From positions 62,001 to 126,000 of the forward strand of contig NZ_ADES01000001.1 in assembly GCF_000263595.1 (NCBI RefSeq): 64,000 nucleotides of DNA, read 5' to 3'. Every line of letters begins with the position of its first letter. The stretch's first letter is position 1. This stretch comes from Gardnerella vaginalis 1500E. GTDB taxonomy: Bacteria; Actinomycetota; Actinomycetes; Actinomycetales; Bifidobacteriaceae. The notes beneath the pieces are model-generated. The model saw nothing but the letters and a program-made list of their open reading frames with translations, did no database searches and was not told the origin of the DNA. Position numbers and translations under genes: made by a program. Shown in pieces: positions 23,901-32,815 of this stretch.

Positions 23901-24887
23901 CTACAAGTCAATAGGAGAGTCAGTGCTTGAGACTTTAGGCATCTGACCTGCAACTCCAACTTGCTTCTTATCCAAGCCAATACAATGCAGCAAAGCCTCA
24001 AGAGTGTGCATATTCTTGCTACTAGCAGCATTAATATCTAGCAACTTTCCATTGATAGTTACGGTTGGTGTTGTCATCGAACCTTTGTTAGAGCCAGAAA
24101 CGTTTAACAGCTCCATAAAATCAGGGGTATATTTGTTAATCAAATTCTGCCACTCTAAGTATTGGAGATCAAAAGCCTTACTAGCAACAGAATCATCTAC
24201 CCCAGCTTTTTTAGCTTGTTCAATCAACTTTTCATTGCTTACAGGCTTATAGTCATCGCCCTCTTCTGGCTGGAAGTCTTTTGCAAAGATGTTATTAATA
24301 AATTGCAACAAATGCTCTGGATTGCTGTCATTATTAGCAATGTAGGCAATAGCGCCAGATACACGAGTTGAATATTTATCAGTAGAAATCTTATCCAAGA
24401 ACGACATTGGGTGTATTTCCAAATTAATTTGGCCTGCACGAACCATTGCAGCCAACACTCTATCTGCTTCGCGATTAAAGTTTCCACATCCAGGGCATAA
24501 AGGATCAAAATAAGTTGCAACCGTTGGAGCTTTAGCAACAGGCTTGTTGTAACCAAGCTTGCTTATAAGAATTCCGCCCTTAGAATTGACAACTTCCGGC
24601 TTATATTTAGCACCAAGTTTCTTTAGTTGATTTTTAGCTTTATTAGAACGCTCAATTTGCGTTCTTTCAGTATTGGATTGCGGCGACTGGTAAAAAGCTT
24701 GGTAAGTTGTAACGCCAACTGCAGCTAGCATAGCCATAACAATCAGCACTACAACAATTCCAATAATTGTTTGCTGACGACGCTCACGAGCTTCACGCAA
24801 TGCACGCTCACGCTTCTCAATGTTTTTTTCCAGACGAGTAGAAGATGAATTCCCCTGCTGATTGTCCTGTATTTGAATTTTAGGCAT
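23901..24887 (-). CDS. Membrane-anchored DsbA-like thiol oxidoreductase
   Basis: The 328 residues comprise a charged cytoplasmic N-terminus ('KNIEKRERALREARERRQQT'), one membrane segment (about 41-60) and an extracytoplasmic thioredoxin-fold domain. Its active site CPGC ('DPLCPGCGNF', Cys131 and Cys134) and cis-Pro loop 'MTTPTVTING' are clear. Such actinobacterial DsbA-like proteins form disulfides in secreted proteins. No DsbB/VKOR partner is visible here. It is a single gene with its own terminator. The redox role follows from the family; substrates are unknown. Confidence 0.86.
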   Translation of the reverse strand: MPKIQIQDNQQGNSSSTRLEKNIEKRERALREARERRQQTIIGIVVVLIVMAMLAAVGVTTYQAFYQSPQSNTERTQIERSNKAKNQLKKLGAKYKPEVVNSKGGILISKLGYNKPVAKAPTVATYFDPLCPGCGNFNREADRVLAAMVRAGQINLEIHPMSFLDKISTDKYSTRVSGAIAYIANNDSNPEHLLQFINNIFAKDFQPEEGDDYKPVSNEKLIEQAKKAGVDDSVASKAFDLQYLEWQNLINKYTPDFMELLNVSGSNKGSMTTPTVTINGKLLDINAASSKNMHTLEALLHCIGLDKKQVGVAGQMPKVSSTDSPIDL

Positions 24888-24984
24888 TTCTATCCTTCAA
24901 ACCCTTTATTTTGCAAACTAAGCCTTAGTCCTAGCGCATGTTTGTCAATAAAACAACAACTTCACTATAGTCTAATAGATGCCA

Positions 24985-26652
24985 TCAACGGAAACGTAAA
25001 AATGAGCCAAGACCTATGCGAAACATGTCAGTACCCTTAAAAATGGCAAGAATAATCCACGCAATAACGAAACCTGTGGCATATCCGGCAGAAGTATACG
25101 AAAGAATAGTTGGCAAATAAGTTGGAAAAATCATACGAATTGAAAAAATATTAAAAGCCATAAATTCTGCAGAGCTGCCAAACAGTAACGGATACACACA
25201 AGCCCCAATAACAGCACAAATCAAAATAATCACAATTCTTGGCAATGTATACACAAGCCCACGAATAATATGCCACGGAAGAGCTGCAACTCTCATAAAA
25301 GTATCCCCGCGAGGAGAAACGCCATTATTAAGCTCTTTTCTACGCAATCGCGCGGAAATATTGTATCCAGCTGTTGAGCTAGCCCACATAATAAATATAT
25401 TTAATACAACTGCAGATAAGAAATTCAAACAGCAGATAACGACACAAATAGACACAAATAGCAGTAAAATCCAAGATCCGCGAGTTAAATAATCATACTT
25501 GCTGATTTCTAAATCTTCATAAGGCTTATCTGCAGTACAATCAGCTTCTTCCTCAGAAGATTCATCAGACTCCACATAATCCTCTTCGTCACAGTCTTCA
25601 TAAGTTTTATTATTATTTATTTCGTTAGAAGATTGTTCCATAACTGTAGTCGAGCCACTTTGAATAGTTGACGCAACAGTTTCTTCTTCACCAGCTGTTT
25701 CGCTAATTGTTTCGCTAATTGTTTCACAAGTTGTTTCACGCCACATTTCGCGCATAGTTCCGCGTGCAGCGTCTCGATCAAAAGGGTGGTTATCTGGCCA
25801 CGCTAAAGGATTTATTGAATCTTCACTAATTGCTCGCTCAAGAACAGCAGGGGAGCAGCGTTTTTCGCGATTAGGATCAAGGGCTTTCCTAAAAGCCTCC
25901 ATAGTTTTTGCAGGAAGACCGCTTAAATCCGCATTGCCAGAAGCTGCACGCTCCAAAACAGCCATCAAAGGCTTTGTGCCAAAAACAGGTTTACCAGTTG
26001 CAGCAAATGCCAACACTGCCACAAGCGACCACCAGTCAGTAGACTCATCGGAATCTTTGCCCTCAATAATTTCTGGAGCAATAAATCCCGGAGTTCCCAT
26101 AACTAACCCAGTACGCGTAACATGACTTTCACCTTCACCCATAGCAATACCAAAATCTACAAGCACAGGTCCATGAGCGGAAATCATAACATTCGTCGGC
26201 TTAATATCGCGATGTATAATCCCAGCTTCATGCACCGCTCTAACAGCTTCAATAAGCTTATGCGTTAATCTTTCCAAATCGTCAGCAACATATGGGCCAT
26301 TTTCTGCAACGTCTTCTCGAAGATTTTTGCCCTCAATCAACTCCGTAACTATAAATGCTACTGAAGCGTCAAGTTCCATATCTACTATTGAACACACTCC
26401 AGGATGATGAATCCTCTGCAACGCTAAAGCTTCACGCTTTAAACGTAAACGTTCTCGCTCCTGCTCAGCATATTCTTTTTCGCTTTGATTAGCACTTATG
26501 CAAGCTCGCAATATTTTCATTGCATATTGGTTTCCGCCATCGTCTTTAACGCGCCAAACCGAGCCCATTGCGCCGCCACCAAGCCTAGAAATAAGCGTGT
26601 ATCCGCCTACATTATTCCCTGGTTGCAAATCGAACATGCTCATATCTTCCAT
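24985..26652 (-). CDS. Serine/threonine protein kinase with C-terminal membrane segments
   Basis: A Hanks-type kinase of 555 residues. Catalytic marks are all present: glycine loop 'RLGGGAMGSVW', Lys46 in 'YAMKIL', 'GIIHRDIKPTNVM' with catalytic Asp149, 'LVDFGIAMG' with Asp166, and 'GTPGFIAPEI'. An acidic linker with repeated ETISETISET-type residues (about 300-375) precedes several membrane segments (about 390-540), so the kinase faces the cytoplasm. No PASTA domains are present, so it is not PknB. Starts at 26652, 26643 or 26637 are possible; GGAAG is best spaced for 26637. The phosphatase PstP at 60797 could reverse its action. Confidence 0.88.
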   Translation of the reverse strand: MEDMSMFDLQPGNNVGGYTLISRLGGGAMGSVWRVKDDGGNQYAMKILRACISANQSEKEYAEQERERLRLKREALALQRIHHPGVCSIVDMELDASVAFIVTELIEGKNLREDVAENGPYVADDLERLTHKLIEAVRAVHEAGIIHRDIKPTNVMISAHGPVLVDFGIAMGEGESHVTRTGLVMGTPGFIAPEIIEGKDSDESTDWWSLVAVLAFAATGKPVFGTKPLMAVLERAASGNADLSGLPAKTMEAFRKALDPNREKRCSPAVLERAISEDSINPLAWPDNHPFDRDAARGTMREMWRETTCETISETISETAGEEETVASTIQSGSTTVMEQSSNEINNNKTYEDCDEEDYVESDESSEEEADCTADKPYEDLEISKYDYLTRGSWILLLFVSICVVICCLNFLSAVVLNIFIMWASSTAGYNISARLRRKELNNGVSPRGDTFMRVAALPWHIIRGLVYTLPRIVIILICAVIGACVYPLLFGSSAEFMAFNIFSIRMIFPTYLPTILSYTSAGYATGFVIAWIILAIFKGTDMFRIGLGSFLRFR

Positions 26653-26818
26653 ACTGCATTATGTTAATGCCTTATATTGCCAAATGCGCAAATATGAACA
26701 ATAAAAAACACGCCGTTTCTATATTCAACATCGCCGTAATTTTGTAATGACGTGGCATATGGTACACTAATCAATGTTCTGCTTAGCATTGCTTAATAGT
26801 TTGCATGGCAAAACATTC

Positions 26819-26895
26819 GCCTCCTTAGCTCAGATGGCCAGAGCGGCCGCCTTGTAAGCGGCAGGTCGCCGGTTCGATCCCGGCAGGAGGCTCCA
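26819..26895 (+). tRNA. tRNA-Thr (anticodon TGT)
   Basis: The acceptor stem GCCTCCT pairs with AGGAGGC, the anticodon stem GCCGC/GCGGC holds the loop CTTGTAA with TGT, and the T arm has GCCGG/CCGGC with TTCGATC. The discriminator is T and the CCA end is encoded (26893-26895). TTTTTATT follows. Confidence 0.95.
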
Positions 26896-27145
26896 TTTTT
26901 ATTCCACTCATTTCGTGAGTATTTGGTATTTTTTATTATCATATTTCAAAACTACAGTTTGTTATCTTCAATATCGCATATAATAACGTGAAATGATTAA
27001 AGCAGAGGGGATAGTAACTACTTAACTATTTAGATTAACTATTCAAAATAGAAAAATTTACTTTTCATATAAAGTGCCAAATTATGGCGTATTATGAAAA
27101 TAGTAAATCTATGTCTTCGCACATAATCATCTGTATAATAAAACT
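26896..27145. promoter_or_regulatory. Region upstream of the 6C RNA, with an inverted repeat and promoter
   Basis: No gene is seen in these 250 bases. A perfect -10 TATAAT is at 27134-27139 and should start the 6C RNA near 27146. An imperfect inverted repeat (ATTTACTTTTCATA at 27056-27069 against TATGAAAATAGTAAAT at 27093-27108) lies just above the promoter and could bind a regulator. A small ACTCA/TGAGT hairpin lies near 26907-26921. Confidence 0.55.
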
Positions 27146-27272
27146 TTTCGCGAGTAAGAACTCGGAAACCTTCCCCCAACTCAGGGTTTCCGGGGTGAGA
27201 GTGGAGCGTCCCCCAACCAGCTCCACCTCATAGGGGGCGGGAATATCCCCTTCTCTCCCGCCCCCATTTTAT
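27146..27272 (+). ncRNA. 6C-type small RNA with intrinsic terminator
   Basis: Two hairpins each display a C-run loop. The first is 27161-27194 (CTCGGAAACC/GGTTTCCGGG, loop with TTCCCCCAAC); the second is 27196-27230 (GTGGAGC/GCTCCAC plus a TGAG/CTCA extension, loop with GTCCCCCAAC). A strong terminator follows (GGGGGCGGGA at 27233-27242 with TCCCGCCCCC at 27256-27265, then ATTTTATTT). This matches the actinobacterial 6C RNA motif, which in mycobacteria acts as a trans-acting small RNA through its C-rich loops. The loops here have five C's in a row rather than six. A TATAAT -10 sits at 27134. Confidence 0.85.
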
Positions 27273-27349
27273 TTGTTATGCATTTTTAAAACCCAATGCA
27301 GAATAGAAGGTATAATAAAAATTAGTCTTACAGTGAATGGAGTGATTAC

Positions 27350-28768
27350 ATGGCACGTCGATGGACGCCTCGACGCCTGATTATAATGCGGCGCTCTCGT
27401 ATTATTGCATGCGTCTTGTCTCTATCTATTGCTGCAATAAGCATCTTTGCATTTACATCTCAGAAGGCAGTAGCTTTAGTTGTAAATGGCAAAGCAAACA
27501 TTGTTAGCACTTATGCCACAACTCCTGCTCGTCTACTACAAGAACAGCATGTGCCTGTAAAAACGCATGATCAGGTTATATCTTCTTCCGGAGATATTCT
27601 TTCAAATCACGCTACCGTTACTGTGCGAAGCGCGTATCAGACTTCTATTACTGTAGACGGCGTTACTATACCATTTTGGACAGTTGCAACCAGCGTCGAT
27701 CAGCTTATTGGATTCTTTAAAGCAAACGCTAAAAACGCTAAACGAATTACCGTAAATTTGCAAAACATTTACGATAAACTCACCTGCGGGTTAGCAATTA
27801 ATAAAAAAGGCCCAATAACTGTTATTGCAGATGGGAAATCTCGAATTGCTCCGGACGGAAGCTTACCTGCGAGCGCTATTCTTGACGCGCAAGGAATTGT
27901 GTTAGGAAAAGAGGATCGAGTTAGCGTTGAAGATGACGAAGGTAATACTGTTTTGCGTATTTCCAGAGTCACGCACGGTAAAGAAACTAGAACAGTTTCA
28001 TTGCCTTTTGCCACACAAACCGTAATCGACCCTAAGCTTCCAGCAAATTCTCGCGTTGTGCAACAAGCTGGCGTTAATGGCGAGCGAGAAGACGTATATA
28101 ACGTAACTTATGTTGACGGCAAAGCTGAAAGCTCTACTCTCGTTTCGCAAAATGTATTAAAGCCTGCTATTAATCAGGTTGTTGCTGTTGGAAAAGCAGC
28201 TCCAATTCAGCCGAAGCCTGCCAACAAGCCAAAGCCTGCTGCAAAACCTGCGCCAAAGTCAGAGCCAAAGCAGGAACCAAAATCTGAATCTCAAGCATCT
28301 AAAACTAAGAATACAAATTCACAAAACCCGCAGCCTTCAAAACAAGGCCAGGAGCAATCACAGGAGAATCAACAAGCTCAATCACAAACGCAACCTGCTG
28401 CTCCGGAATCAAATCCTCCCGCTCCTGCTCCTGAGTCAAACCCAAATAGCCTTGTTCACGCTACACCGGAGCAGGCAAAGCTTTTTGCACAAGGAGCTGC
28501 TGCACAAATGGGCTGGACTGGAAAACAGTGGGAAGACCTTGTTTGGCTTTGGAATAGGGAATCTGGATGGCGCTGGAATGCAGAAAATCCTAGCTCACAC
28601 GCTTATGGCATTCCTCAAGCTCTTCCTGCAAATAAAATGAGCAGTGCAGGAGCTAATTGGCATGAAGATGCTGCCGTACAAATCAGTTGGGGAATTAGCT
28701 ACATAAAGGGAAAATACAAAGATCCTAGTGGTGCTGTAAGGCACTCGCACGAAGTTGGTTGGTATTAA
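27350..28768 (+). CDS. RpfB-like cell-wall hydrolase (DUF348/G5 plus lytic transglycosylase-like domain)
   Basis: The 472-residue secreted or anchored protein has a signal/anchor (about 17-42), DUF348-type repeats (about 43-190), and a G5 domain (about 215-285, 'VSLPFATQTVIDPKLPANSR'). A Pro/Lys/Gln/Ser-rich spacer (about 287-370) and a C-terminal lysozyme-like domain follow, with 'DLVWLWNRESGWRWNAENPS' (catalytic Glu near 403) and 'SHAYGIPQALP'. Actinobacterial RpfB has the same front part and is likewise followed by ksgA, but ends in an Rpf domain. Here the end resembles SLT/aggregation-promoting-factor domains. GGAG is well spaced before ATG 27350. Role: peptidoglycan cleavage during growth or resuscitation (family inference). 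Confidence 0.85.
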   Translation: MARRWTPRRLIIMRRSRIIACVLSLSIAAISIFAFTSQKAVALVVNGKANIVSTYATTPARLLQEQHVPVKTHDQVISSSGDILSNHATVTVRSAYQTSITVDGVTIPFWTVATSVDQLIGFFKANAKNAKRITVNLQNIYDKLTCGLAINKKGPITVIADGKSRIAPDGSLPASAILDAQGIVLGKEDRVSVEDDEGNTVLRISRVTHGKETRTVSLPFATQTVIDPKLPANSRVVQQAGVNGEREDVYNVTYVDGKAESSTLVSQNVLKPAINQVVAVGKAAPIQPKPANKPKPAAKPAPKSEPKQEPKSESQASKTKNTNSQNPQPSKQGQEQSQENQQAQSQTQPAAPESNPPAPAPESNPNSLVHATPEQAKLFAQGAAAQMGWTGKQWEDLVWLWNRESGWRWNAENPSSHAYGIPQALPANKMSSAGANWHEDAAVQISWGISYIKGKYKDPSGAVRHSHEVGWY

Positions 28769-28835
28769 AAACAACGGCGTGTTTTAACACACTTTTTCAA
28801 CAGATTAATTGTTACGAAATTTGGACGGTAAAAAT

Positions 28836-29726
28836 TTGACAGAAATCAGCATTGAAACTGAAGGCCAGCTTTTAGGGGCAGCAGATATTCGACGTATTGC
28901 TGCAGAAGAAGGCATTACTCCTACTAAAAAGTTTGGTCAAAATTTCGTTATTGATCCTGGTACCGTGCGAAAAATAGTAGCGGCAGCTGAAGTTAAATCT
29001 GGCGATACCGTTATGGAGGTAGGCCCAGGGCTTGGTTCTCTTACTCTTGCAATACTGCAGACTGGAGCTAATCTTACGGCTGTGGAAATAGACCCACCTC
29101 TTGCACGCCGTCTTCCTAACACTGTTGAAGAATTTATGCCAAACGCTTCTAAACGTTTTAATGTTATCTTAAAAGATGCTTTGACCGTAACAGCAGACGA
29201 CGTTCCGCAACTTTCAAGGGCAAATAAGTTCACACTTGTTGCAAATCTTCCTTATAATGTTGCAACACCAATTGTGCTTACTTTACTTGAAAAATTTAGT
29301 AATTTACAACATTTTTTGGTTATGGTTCAAAAAGAAGTAGCAGATCGACTATGCGCTCAACCAGGAAATAAAGTGTATGGAACACCTAGCGTAAAACTTG
29401 CTTGGTACGGTCAATCTCAACGCGCAGGGCTTATTGGACGTAACGTTTTTTGGCCAGCACCAAATGTTGATTCTGCACTAGTATCTTTCACTCGCTATTG
29501 CAAAACTAAAGGAGATAATAGCGAACGAGAAGGTGTATTTACTTTAATTGATGCAGCTTTTCAGCAAAGACGAAAAACTTTACACGCGGCTCTTAAACAT
29601 TTAGTTAGTGACGAAGCATACGAAAAAGCTAATATAGATTCTACAAGACGCGGAGAAACGCTTACATGCGACGACTTTATTGCGTTGTATCGCGCTTGTA
29701 AAACTTTAGAGTTGCAGCAAAAATAG
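28836..29726 (+). CDS. ksgA: 16S rRNA dimethyladenosine transferase KsgA (RsmA)
   Basis: This dimethylates the two adjacent adenosines of helix 45 in 16S rRNA using S-adenosylmethionine. The 296 residues contain 'PTKKFGQNFVIDPGTVRKIV', SAM motif 'VMEVGPGLGSLTLAIL', 'LTAVEIDPPLARRL' and the catalytic 'LVANLPYNVATPIVLTLL'. TTG 28836 is chosen because GGACGG lies seven bases before it; an earlier TTG at 28809 has no ribosome site. A weak GTGTT/AACAC hairpin plus T-run (28779-28796) separates it from the Rpf-like gene. Confidence 0.93.
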   Translation: MTEISIETEGQLLGAADIRRIAAEEGITPTKKFGQNFVIDPGTVRKIVAAAEVKSGDTVMEVGPGLGSLTLAILQTGANLTAVEIDPPLARRLPNTVEEFMPNASKRFNVILKDALTVTADDVPQLSRANKFTLVANLPYNVATPIVLTLLEKFSNLQHFLVMVQKEVADRLCAQPGNKVYGTPSVKLAWYGQSQRAGLIGRNVFWPAPNVDSALVSFTRYCKTKGDNSEREGVFTLIDAAFQQRRKTLHAALKHLVSDEAYEKANIDSTRRGETLTCDDFIALYRACKTLELQQK

Positions 29727-29895
29727 TTTTTTATTCGAAATTTAAAATAACAATTTCATCAAAGAACAGTTTGCTAACAAACGCTTATACGCGTCAAAAT
29801 CAGTCATACATAGTCAGTAAAATGCGATTTATATTACGCTTTGCAGATTAATAAAATTGCTGCAAACAAAATAAACTTACAGATCGGAAGTGAAC

Positions 29896-30522
29896 ATGAC
29901 GCAAGAATACGATGAACGTATTGCTCGTAAGGCTTTCATGTATCAAAAGAAGCGATCTGTTATTACTACTGTTAGCATAGCTTTGGCAGTTACGTTTATA
30001 TTTGCGCTGTTAATACAGTTGCATGTTTTCGGGATTAATTCAATAGTTGCACCAAAAGATAATCCTAATTTCGGCGTAACAGCACCATGCGCAGCTAAAG
30101 GCAAAGAAGGTTCTAAATCCCCTTATGTTGATAATCGTGCTGTGTCAATTCGAGTATTAAACGGTACGAAATTCCGCGGATTGGCAAGAGCCGTAGGAGA
30201 AGCGTTAAATTCTCGAGGCTTTAATCTTACAGAAGTAAATAATAACAAAACAAGTAATGTTAAAAGAACAACTATTTATTTCGGTAAGAACGCTATTAAT
30301 GAAGCATACACAGTAAATTCTAATTTTGCTGATGCTGTTATGCGCATGGACGATCGCCAAGATAAGCTCGTAGATATTGTTCTTGGCTCGACTTTTAATA
30401 ATCTTCGCCCGAAAGTTGATGTTCCAGCTGCAGGAGCCGCAATACAAGAAGTCCCTGGATGTGTTAAAGCAAAAGATATGAAGGAACTTCCTAAAGCAGA
30501 TTCACACAAAGCTGTGAAATAA
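29896..30522 (+). CDS. LytR C-terminal-domain protein, membrane anchored
   Basis: This 208-residue protein has a short cytoplasmic N-terminus, one membrane segment (about 20-45) and an extracytoplasmic LytR_C-like domain ('VSIRVLNGTKFRGLARAVGE', 'ALNSRGFNLTEVNNNKTS', 'TTIYFGKNAINEAYTV'). It lacks the LCP phosphotransferase domain with which LytR_C is often fused, so it may bind cell-wall polymers or partner enzymes. ATG 29896 follows GGAAG with five-base spacing; the GTG at 29890 is inside that ribosome site. It converges with cca, the stops being one base apart. Confidence 0.82.
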   Translation: MTQEYDERIARKAFMYQKKRSVITTVSIALAVTFIFALLIQLHVFGINSIVAPKDNPNFGVTAPCAAKGKEGSKSPYVDNRAVSIRVLNGTKFRGLARAVGEALNSRGFNLTEVNNNKTSNVKRTTIYFGKNAINEAYTVNSNFADAVMRMDDRQDKLVDIVLGSTFNNLRPKVDVPAAGAAIQEVPGCVKAKDMKELPKADSHKAVK

Positions 30523-30523
30523 T

Positions 30524-31951
30524 CTACTTTTTATACGTTTCTTCGTACCAGCGCTGTAATTCTGCAACAGCTATATCGTGATCTACAGGCCCGTTATCAA
30601 GACGGTAATCAAGCATATGTTTATAAGCTTCACCAACGATTGGTCCTGGCTGTAAATCTAGCAGTTTCATGATTTCATTTCCGTCAACATCTGGACGAAT
30701 AGCATTAAAATCTTCTTGCTTCTTCAATTCACGAACGCGCTGTTCCATCTCGTCCATTGCGTGCTCAAACATCAAAGATTTGCGACGATTCTGCGTAGTT
30801 GCATCAGCTCTAGTAAGTCGATTCAAACGCTCATATAAGTGCCCAGAATCCTTAACATAACGTCGTACTGCAGAATCAGTCCAAGGTTCATCAACATAAC
30901 CGTGAAAACGCAGATGCAGATTTACTAATTCGCTTACATCTTCAATAAGATGATGGTCAAAATGCAATTCTTTCAAACGCTTACGCGTCATTTTTGCCCC
31001 AACTACATCATGATGGTGAAAACTAACTTTGCCACCATCTTCAAACTTTCTAGTACGAGGCTTGCCTATATCGTGCAACAAGGCTGCTAATCTCAAAGTT
31101 AAATCAGGAGATGGCACAGGACCTTCATCATCAGTTTCTAAGGCTATAGCGCGCTCAAGAACCATCATTGTGTGCTCAAAAACGTCTTTATGACGATGAT
31201 GCTCATCAATTTCAAGCTGTAAAGCTGGAATTTCTGGCAAGACTCGCTTTGCAATACCAGACTCAACAAGAGCTTCCAAACCTTTACGCGGACGGTCCGA
31301 AAGAAGAAGTTTGGTAATTTCGTCACGAATACGCTCAGCTGAAACAATATCAAGGCGATCTACCATATCTACAATTGCTTCAGCAGTATTAGTTTCGATA
31401 GTAAACCCAAGTTGCGCAACGAAACGAACTGCTCTCATCATTCGCAAAGGATCATCGTCAAAAGATTGACGAGGATCAACAGGCGTTCTCAACACTCCTT
31501 TAGCTAAATCACTAGCCCCACCAAACGGATCTACAAATTCCAAATCTGGAACACGCAAAGCCATTGCATTAACTGTGAAATCTCTCCTAGAAAGATCACC
31601 CTCAAGAGTATCCCCATATTGCACTTCGGGTTTACGAGAATCAGGATCGTATGCGTCTGAACGGTATGTAGTAATTTCAACTTTTACTTCCGTTCCATCC
31701 GGACGCCGACGAACAGCACCCAAAGTGCCAAATTTACGACCCATATCCCAAAAACCGTCATGCCCCCAACGTCTTAAAATAGGTTCAAATTCTTCTGGAC
31801 GAGCAGAAGTGCAGAAATCAAGATCATGCGACACGCGATGCAACAACATATCACGCACAGGTCCACCAACTAATGCAAGTTCATAATCGTGTTCAGCGAA
31901 AAGTCGCCCCAACTCTATAGCTTCAGGCCAAACTTTGAAGTTCTCAGTCAC
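30524..31951 (-). CDS. cca: CCA tRNA nucleotidyltransferase
   Basis: This adds or repairs the 3' CCA of tRNAs. The 475 residues have the nucleotidyltransferase head ('LALVGGPVRDMLLHR', 'DLDFCTSARPEEF'), the RNA-binding region ('RRDFTVNAMALRV', 'FDDDPLRMMRAVRFVAQLGF') and an HD domain ('LAALLHDIGKPRTR', 'FHHHDVVGAKM'). The frame runs to 32014, but a TATAGA -10 within it suggests the mRNA starts near 31975, leaving GTG 31951 (just before 'TENFKVWPEAIELG') as the best start. It corresponds to mycobacterial pcnA, divergent from the Nudix gene as in mycobacteria. Confidence 0.93.
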   Translation of the reverse strand: MTENFKVWPEAIELGRLFAEHDYELALVGGPVRDMLLHRVSHDLDFCTSARPEEFEPILRRWGHDGFWDMGRKFGTLGAVRRRPDGTEVKVEITTYRSDAYDPDSRKPEVQYGDTLEGDLSRRDFTVNAMALRVPDLEFVDPFGGASDLAKGVLRTPVDPRQSFDDDPLRMMRAVRFVAQLGFTIETNTAEAIVDMVDRLDIVSAERIRDEITKLLLSDRPRKGLEALVESGIAKRVLPEIPALQLEIDEHHRHKDVFEHTMMVLERAIALETDDEGPVPSPDLTLRLAALLHDIGKPRTRKFEDGGKVSFHHHDVVGAKMTRKRLKELHFDHHLIEDVSELVNLHLRFHGYVDEPWTDSAVRRYVKDSGHLYERLNRLTRADATTQNRRKSLMFEHAMDEMEQRVRELKKQEDFNAIRPDVDGNEIMKLLDLQPGPIVGEAYKHMLDYRLDNGPVDHDIAVAELQRWYEETYKK

Positions 31952-32038
31952 CCTTACCGACACCCTTTCAGCAAAAATTAATCTATATTCCAGCATACAG
32001 TTACCCCAATGCACAGCGGATTGAGTAAGGTGGAGTGT

Positions 32039-32815
32039 ATGGTTACTCCTGCAGATTTACGACGTATGCTCGCCAAGCTTGCGGATAATCATGCCCAAAA
32101 TCAGTCTGCGCCTCAAATAACGCCTCTTGATTTATCTAAAATTCATAGTAAAAAATCTTTAGAATCAAACGAAGAAAAATCTCAGATTTTCGTTGATATT
32201 CCAATCTTTTCAGAGCTTGAGCAAGAGTCTCAAGAAGTGGTTGAAAATGAGGATCTTCTTCAAAAAACTTCAATAATCCCTGGCGCATCTCCGGCTAGTA
32301 TGCCACAGCGTAGACTAGCAGATACACCTGCTACTTTCGCCTCTTTAGACGCTCAAGATTTGCCAATTATTCGTGAATATTCCGCAGGCGGACTCGTATT
32401 CGACGCACTCGGGCGTGTCGCAATTATTGCTCGACATTCCAGAAGCGGACATCTTGAATGGTGTCTACCAAAAGGCCATATTGAGAAGGGTGAAACACCT
32501 CAAGAAACTGCTGTTCGTGAAATTCATGAAGAGACTGGAATTATAGGCGAAGTGGTTGATTCAATTGCCACAATAGACTATTGGTTTACAGGAACAACTC
32601 ATCGAGTTCATAAACTAGTTCATCATTTTGCGTTACGCTACGTAAGCGGCGATCTTTCTGTATTGGGAGATCCAGATCATGAAGCAGAAGATGCAATATG
32701 GGTGAACTTCAAAGAGCTGAGTGCGATTTTAAGTTATCCAAATGAGCGTAAAGTTGCATGGCTTTACGCAAAAAAAGCAAACAGGCGGTCTCACAGTGAC
32801 GAATCTCACGCGTAA
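32039..32815 (+). CDS. Nudix hydrolase (MutT4-like)
   Basis: This 258-residue protein has a poorly conserved N-terminal 110 residues and then a Nudix domain. The box is perfect (G-x5-E-x7-RE-x2-EE-x-G in 'GHIEKGETPQETAVREIHEE', about residues 150-172). 'IREYSAGGLVFDALGRVAII' opens the domain. It occupies the place of mycobacterial mutT4, between pcnA and the DUF6049 gene. ATG 32039 is preceded by AAGGTGGAG, whereas the ATG at 32009 is not. The substrate is probably a nucleoside di- or triphosphate, which I infer from the family. Confidence 0.88.
   Translation: MVTPADLRRMLAKLADNHAQNQSAPQITPLDLSKIHSKKSLESNEEKSQIFVDIPIFSELEQESQEVVENEDLLQKTSIIPGASPASMPQRRLADTPATFASLDAQDLPIIREYSAGGLVFDALGRVAIIARHSRSGHLEWCLPKGHIEKGETPQETAVREIHEETGIIGEVVDSIATIDYWFTGTTHRVHKLVHHFALRYVSGDLSVLGDPDHEAEDAIWVNFKELSAILSYPNERKVAWLYAKKANRRSHSDESHA

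Noticed and set aside
25729-25745. parS-like sequence in the Ser/Thr kinase gene
   Set aside because: It has TGTTTCAC halves in direct orientation (GTTTCACAAGTTGTTTCAC), not a palindrome.
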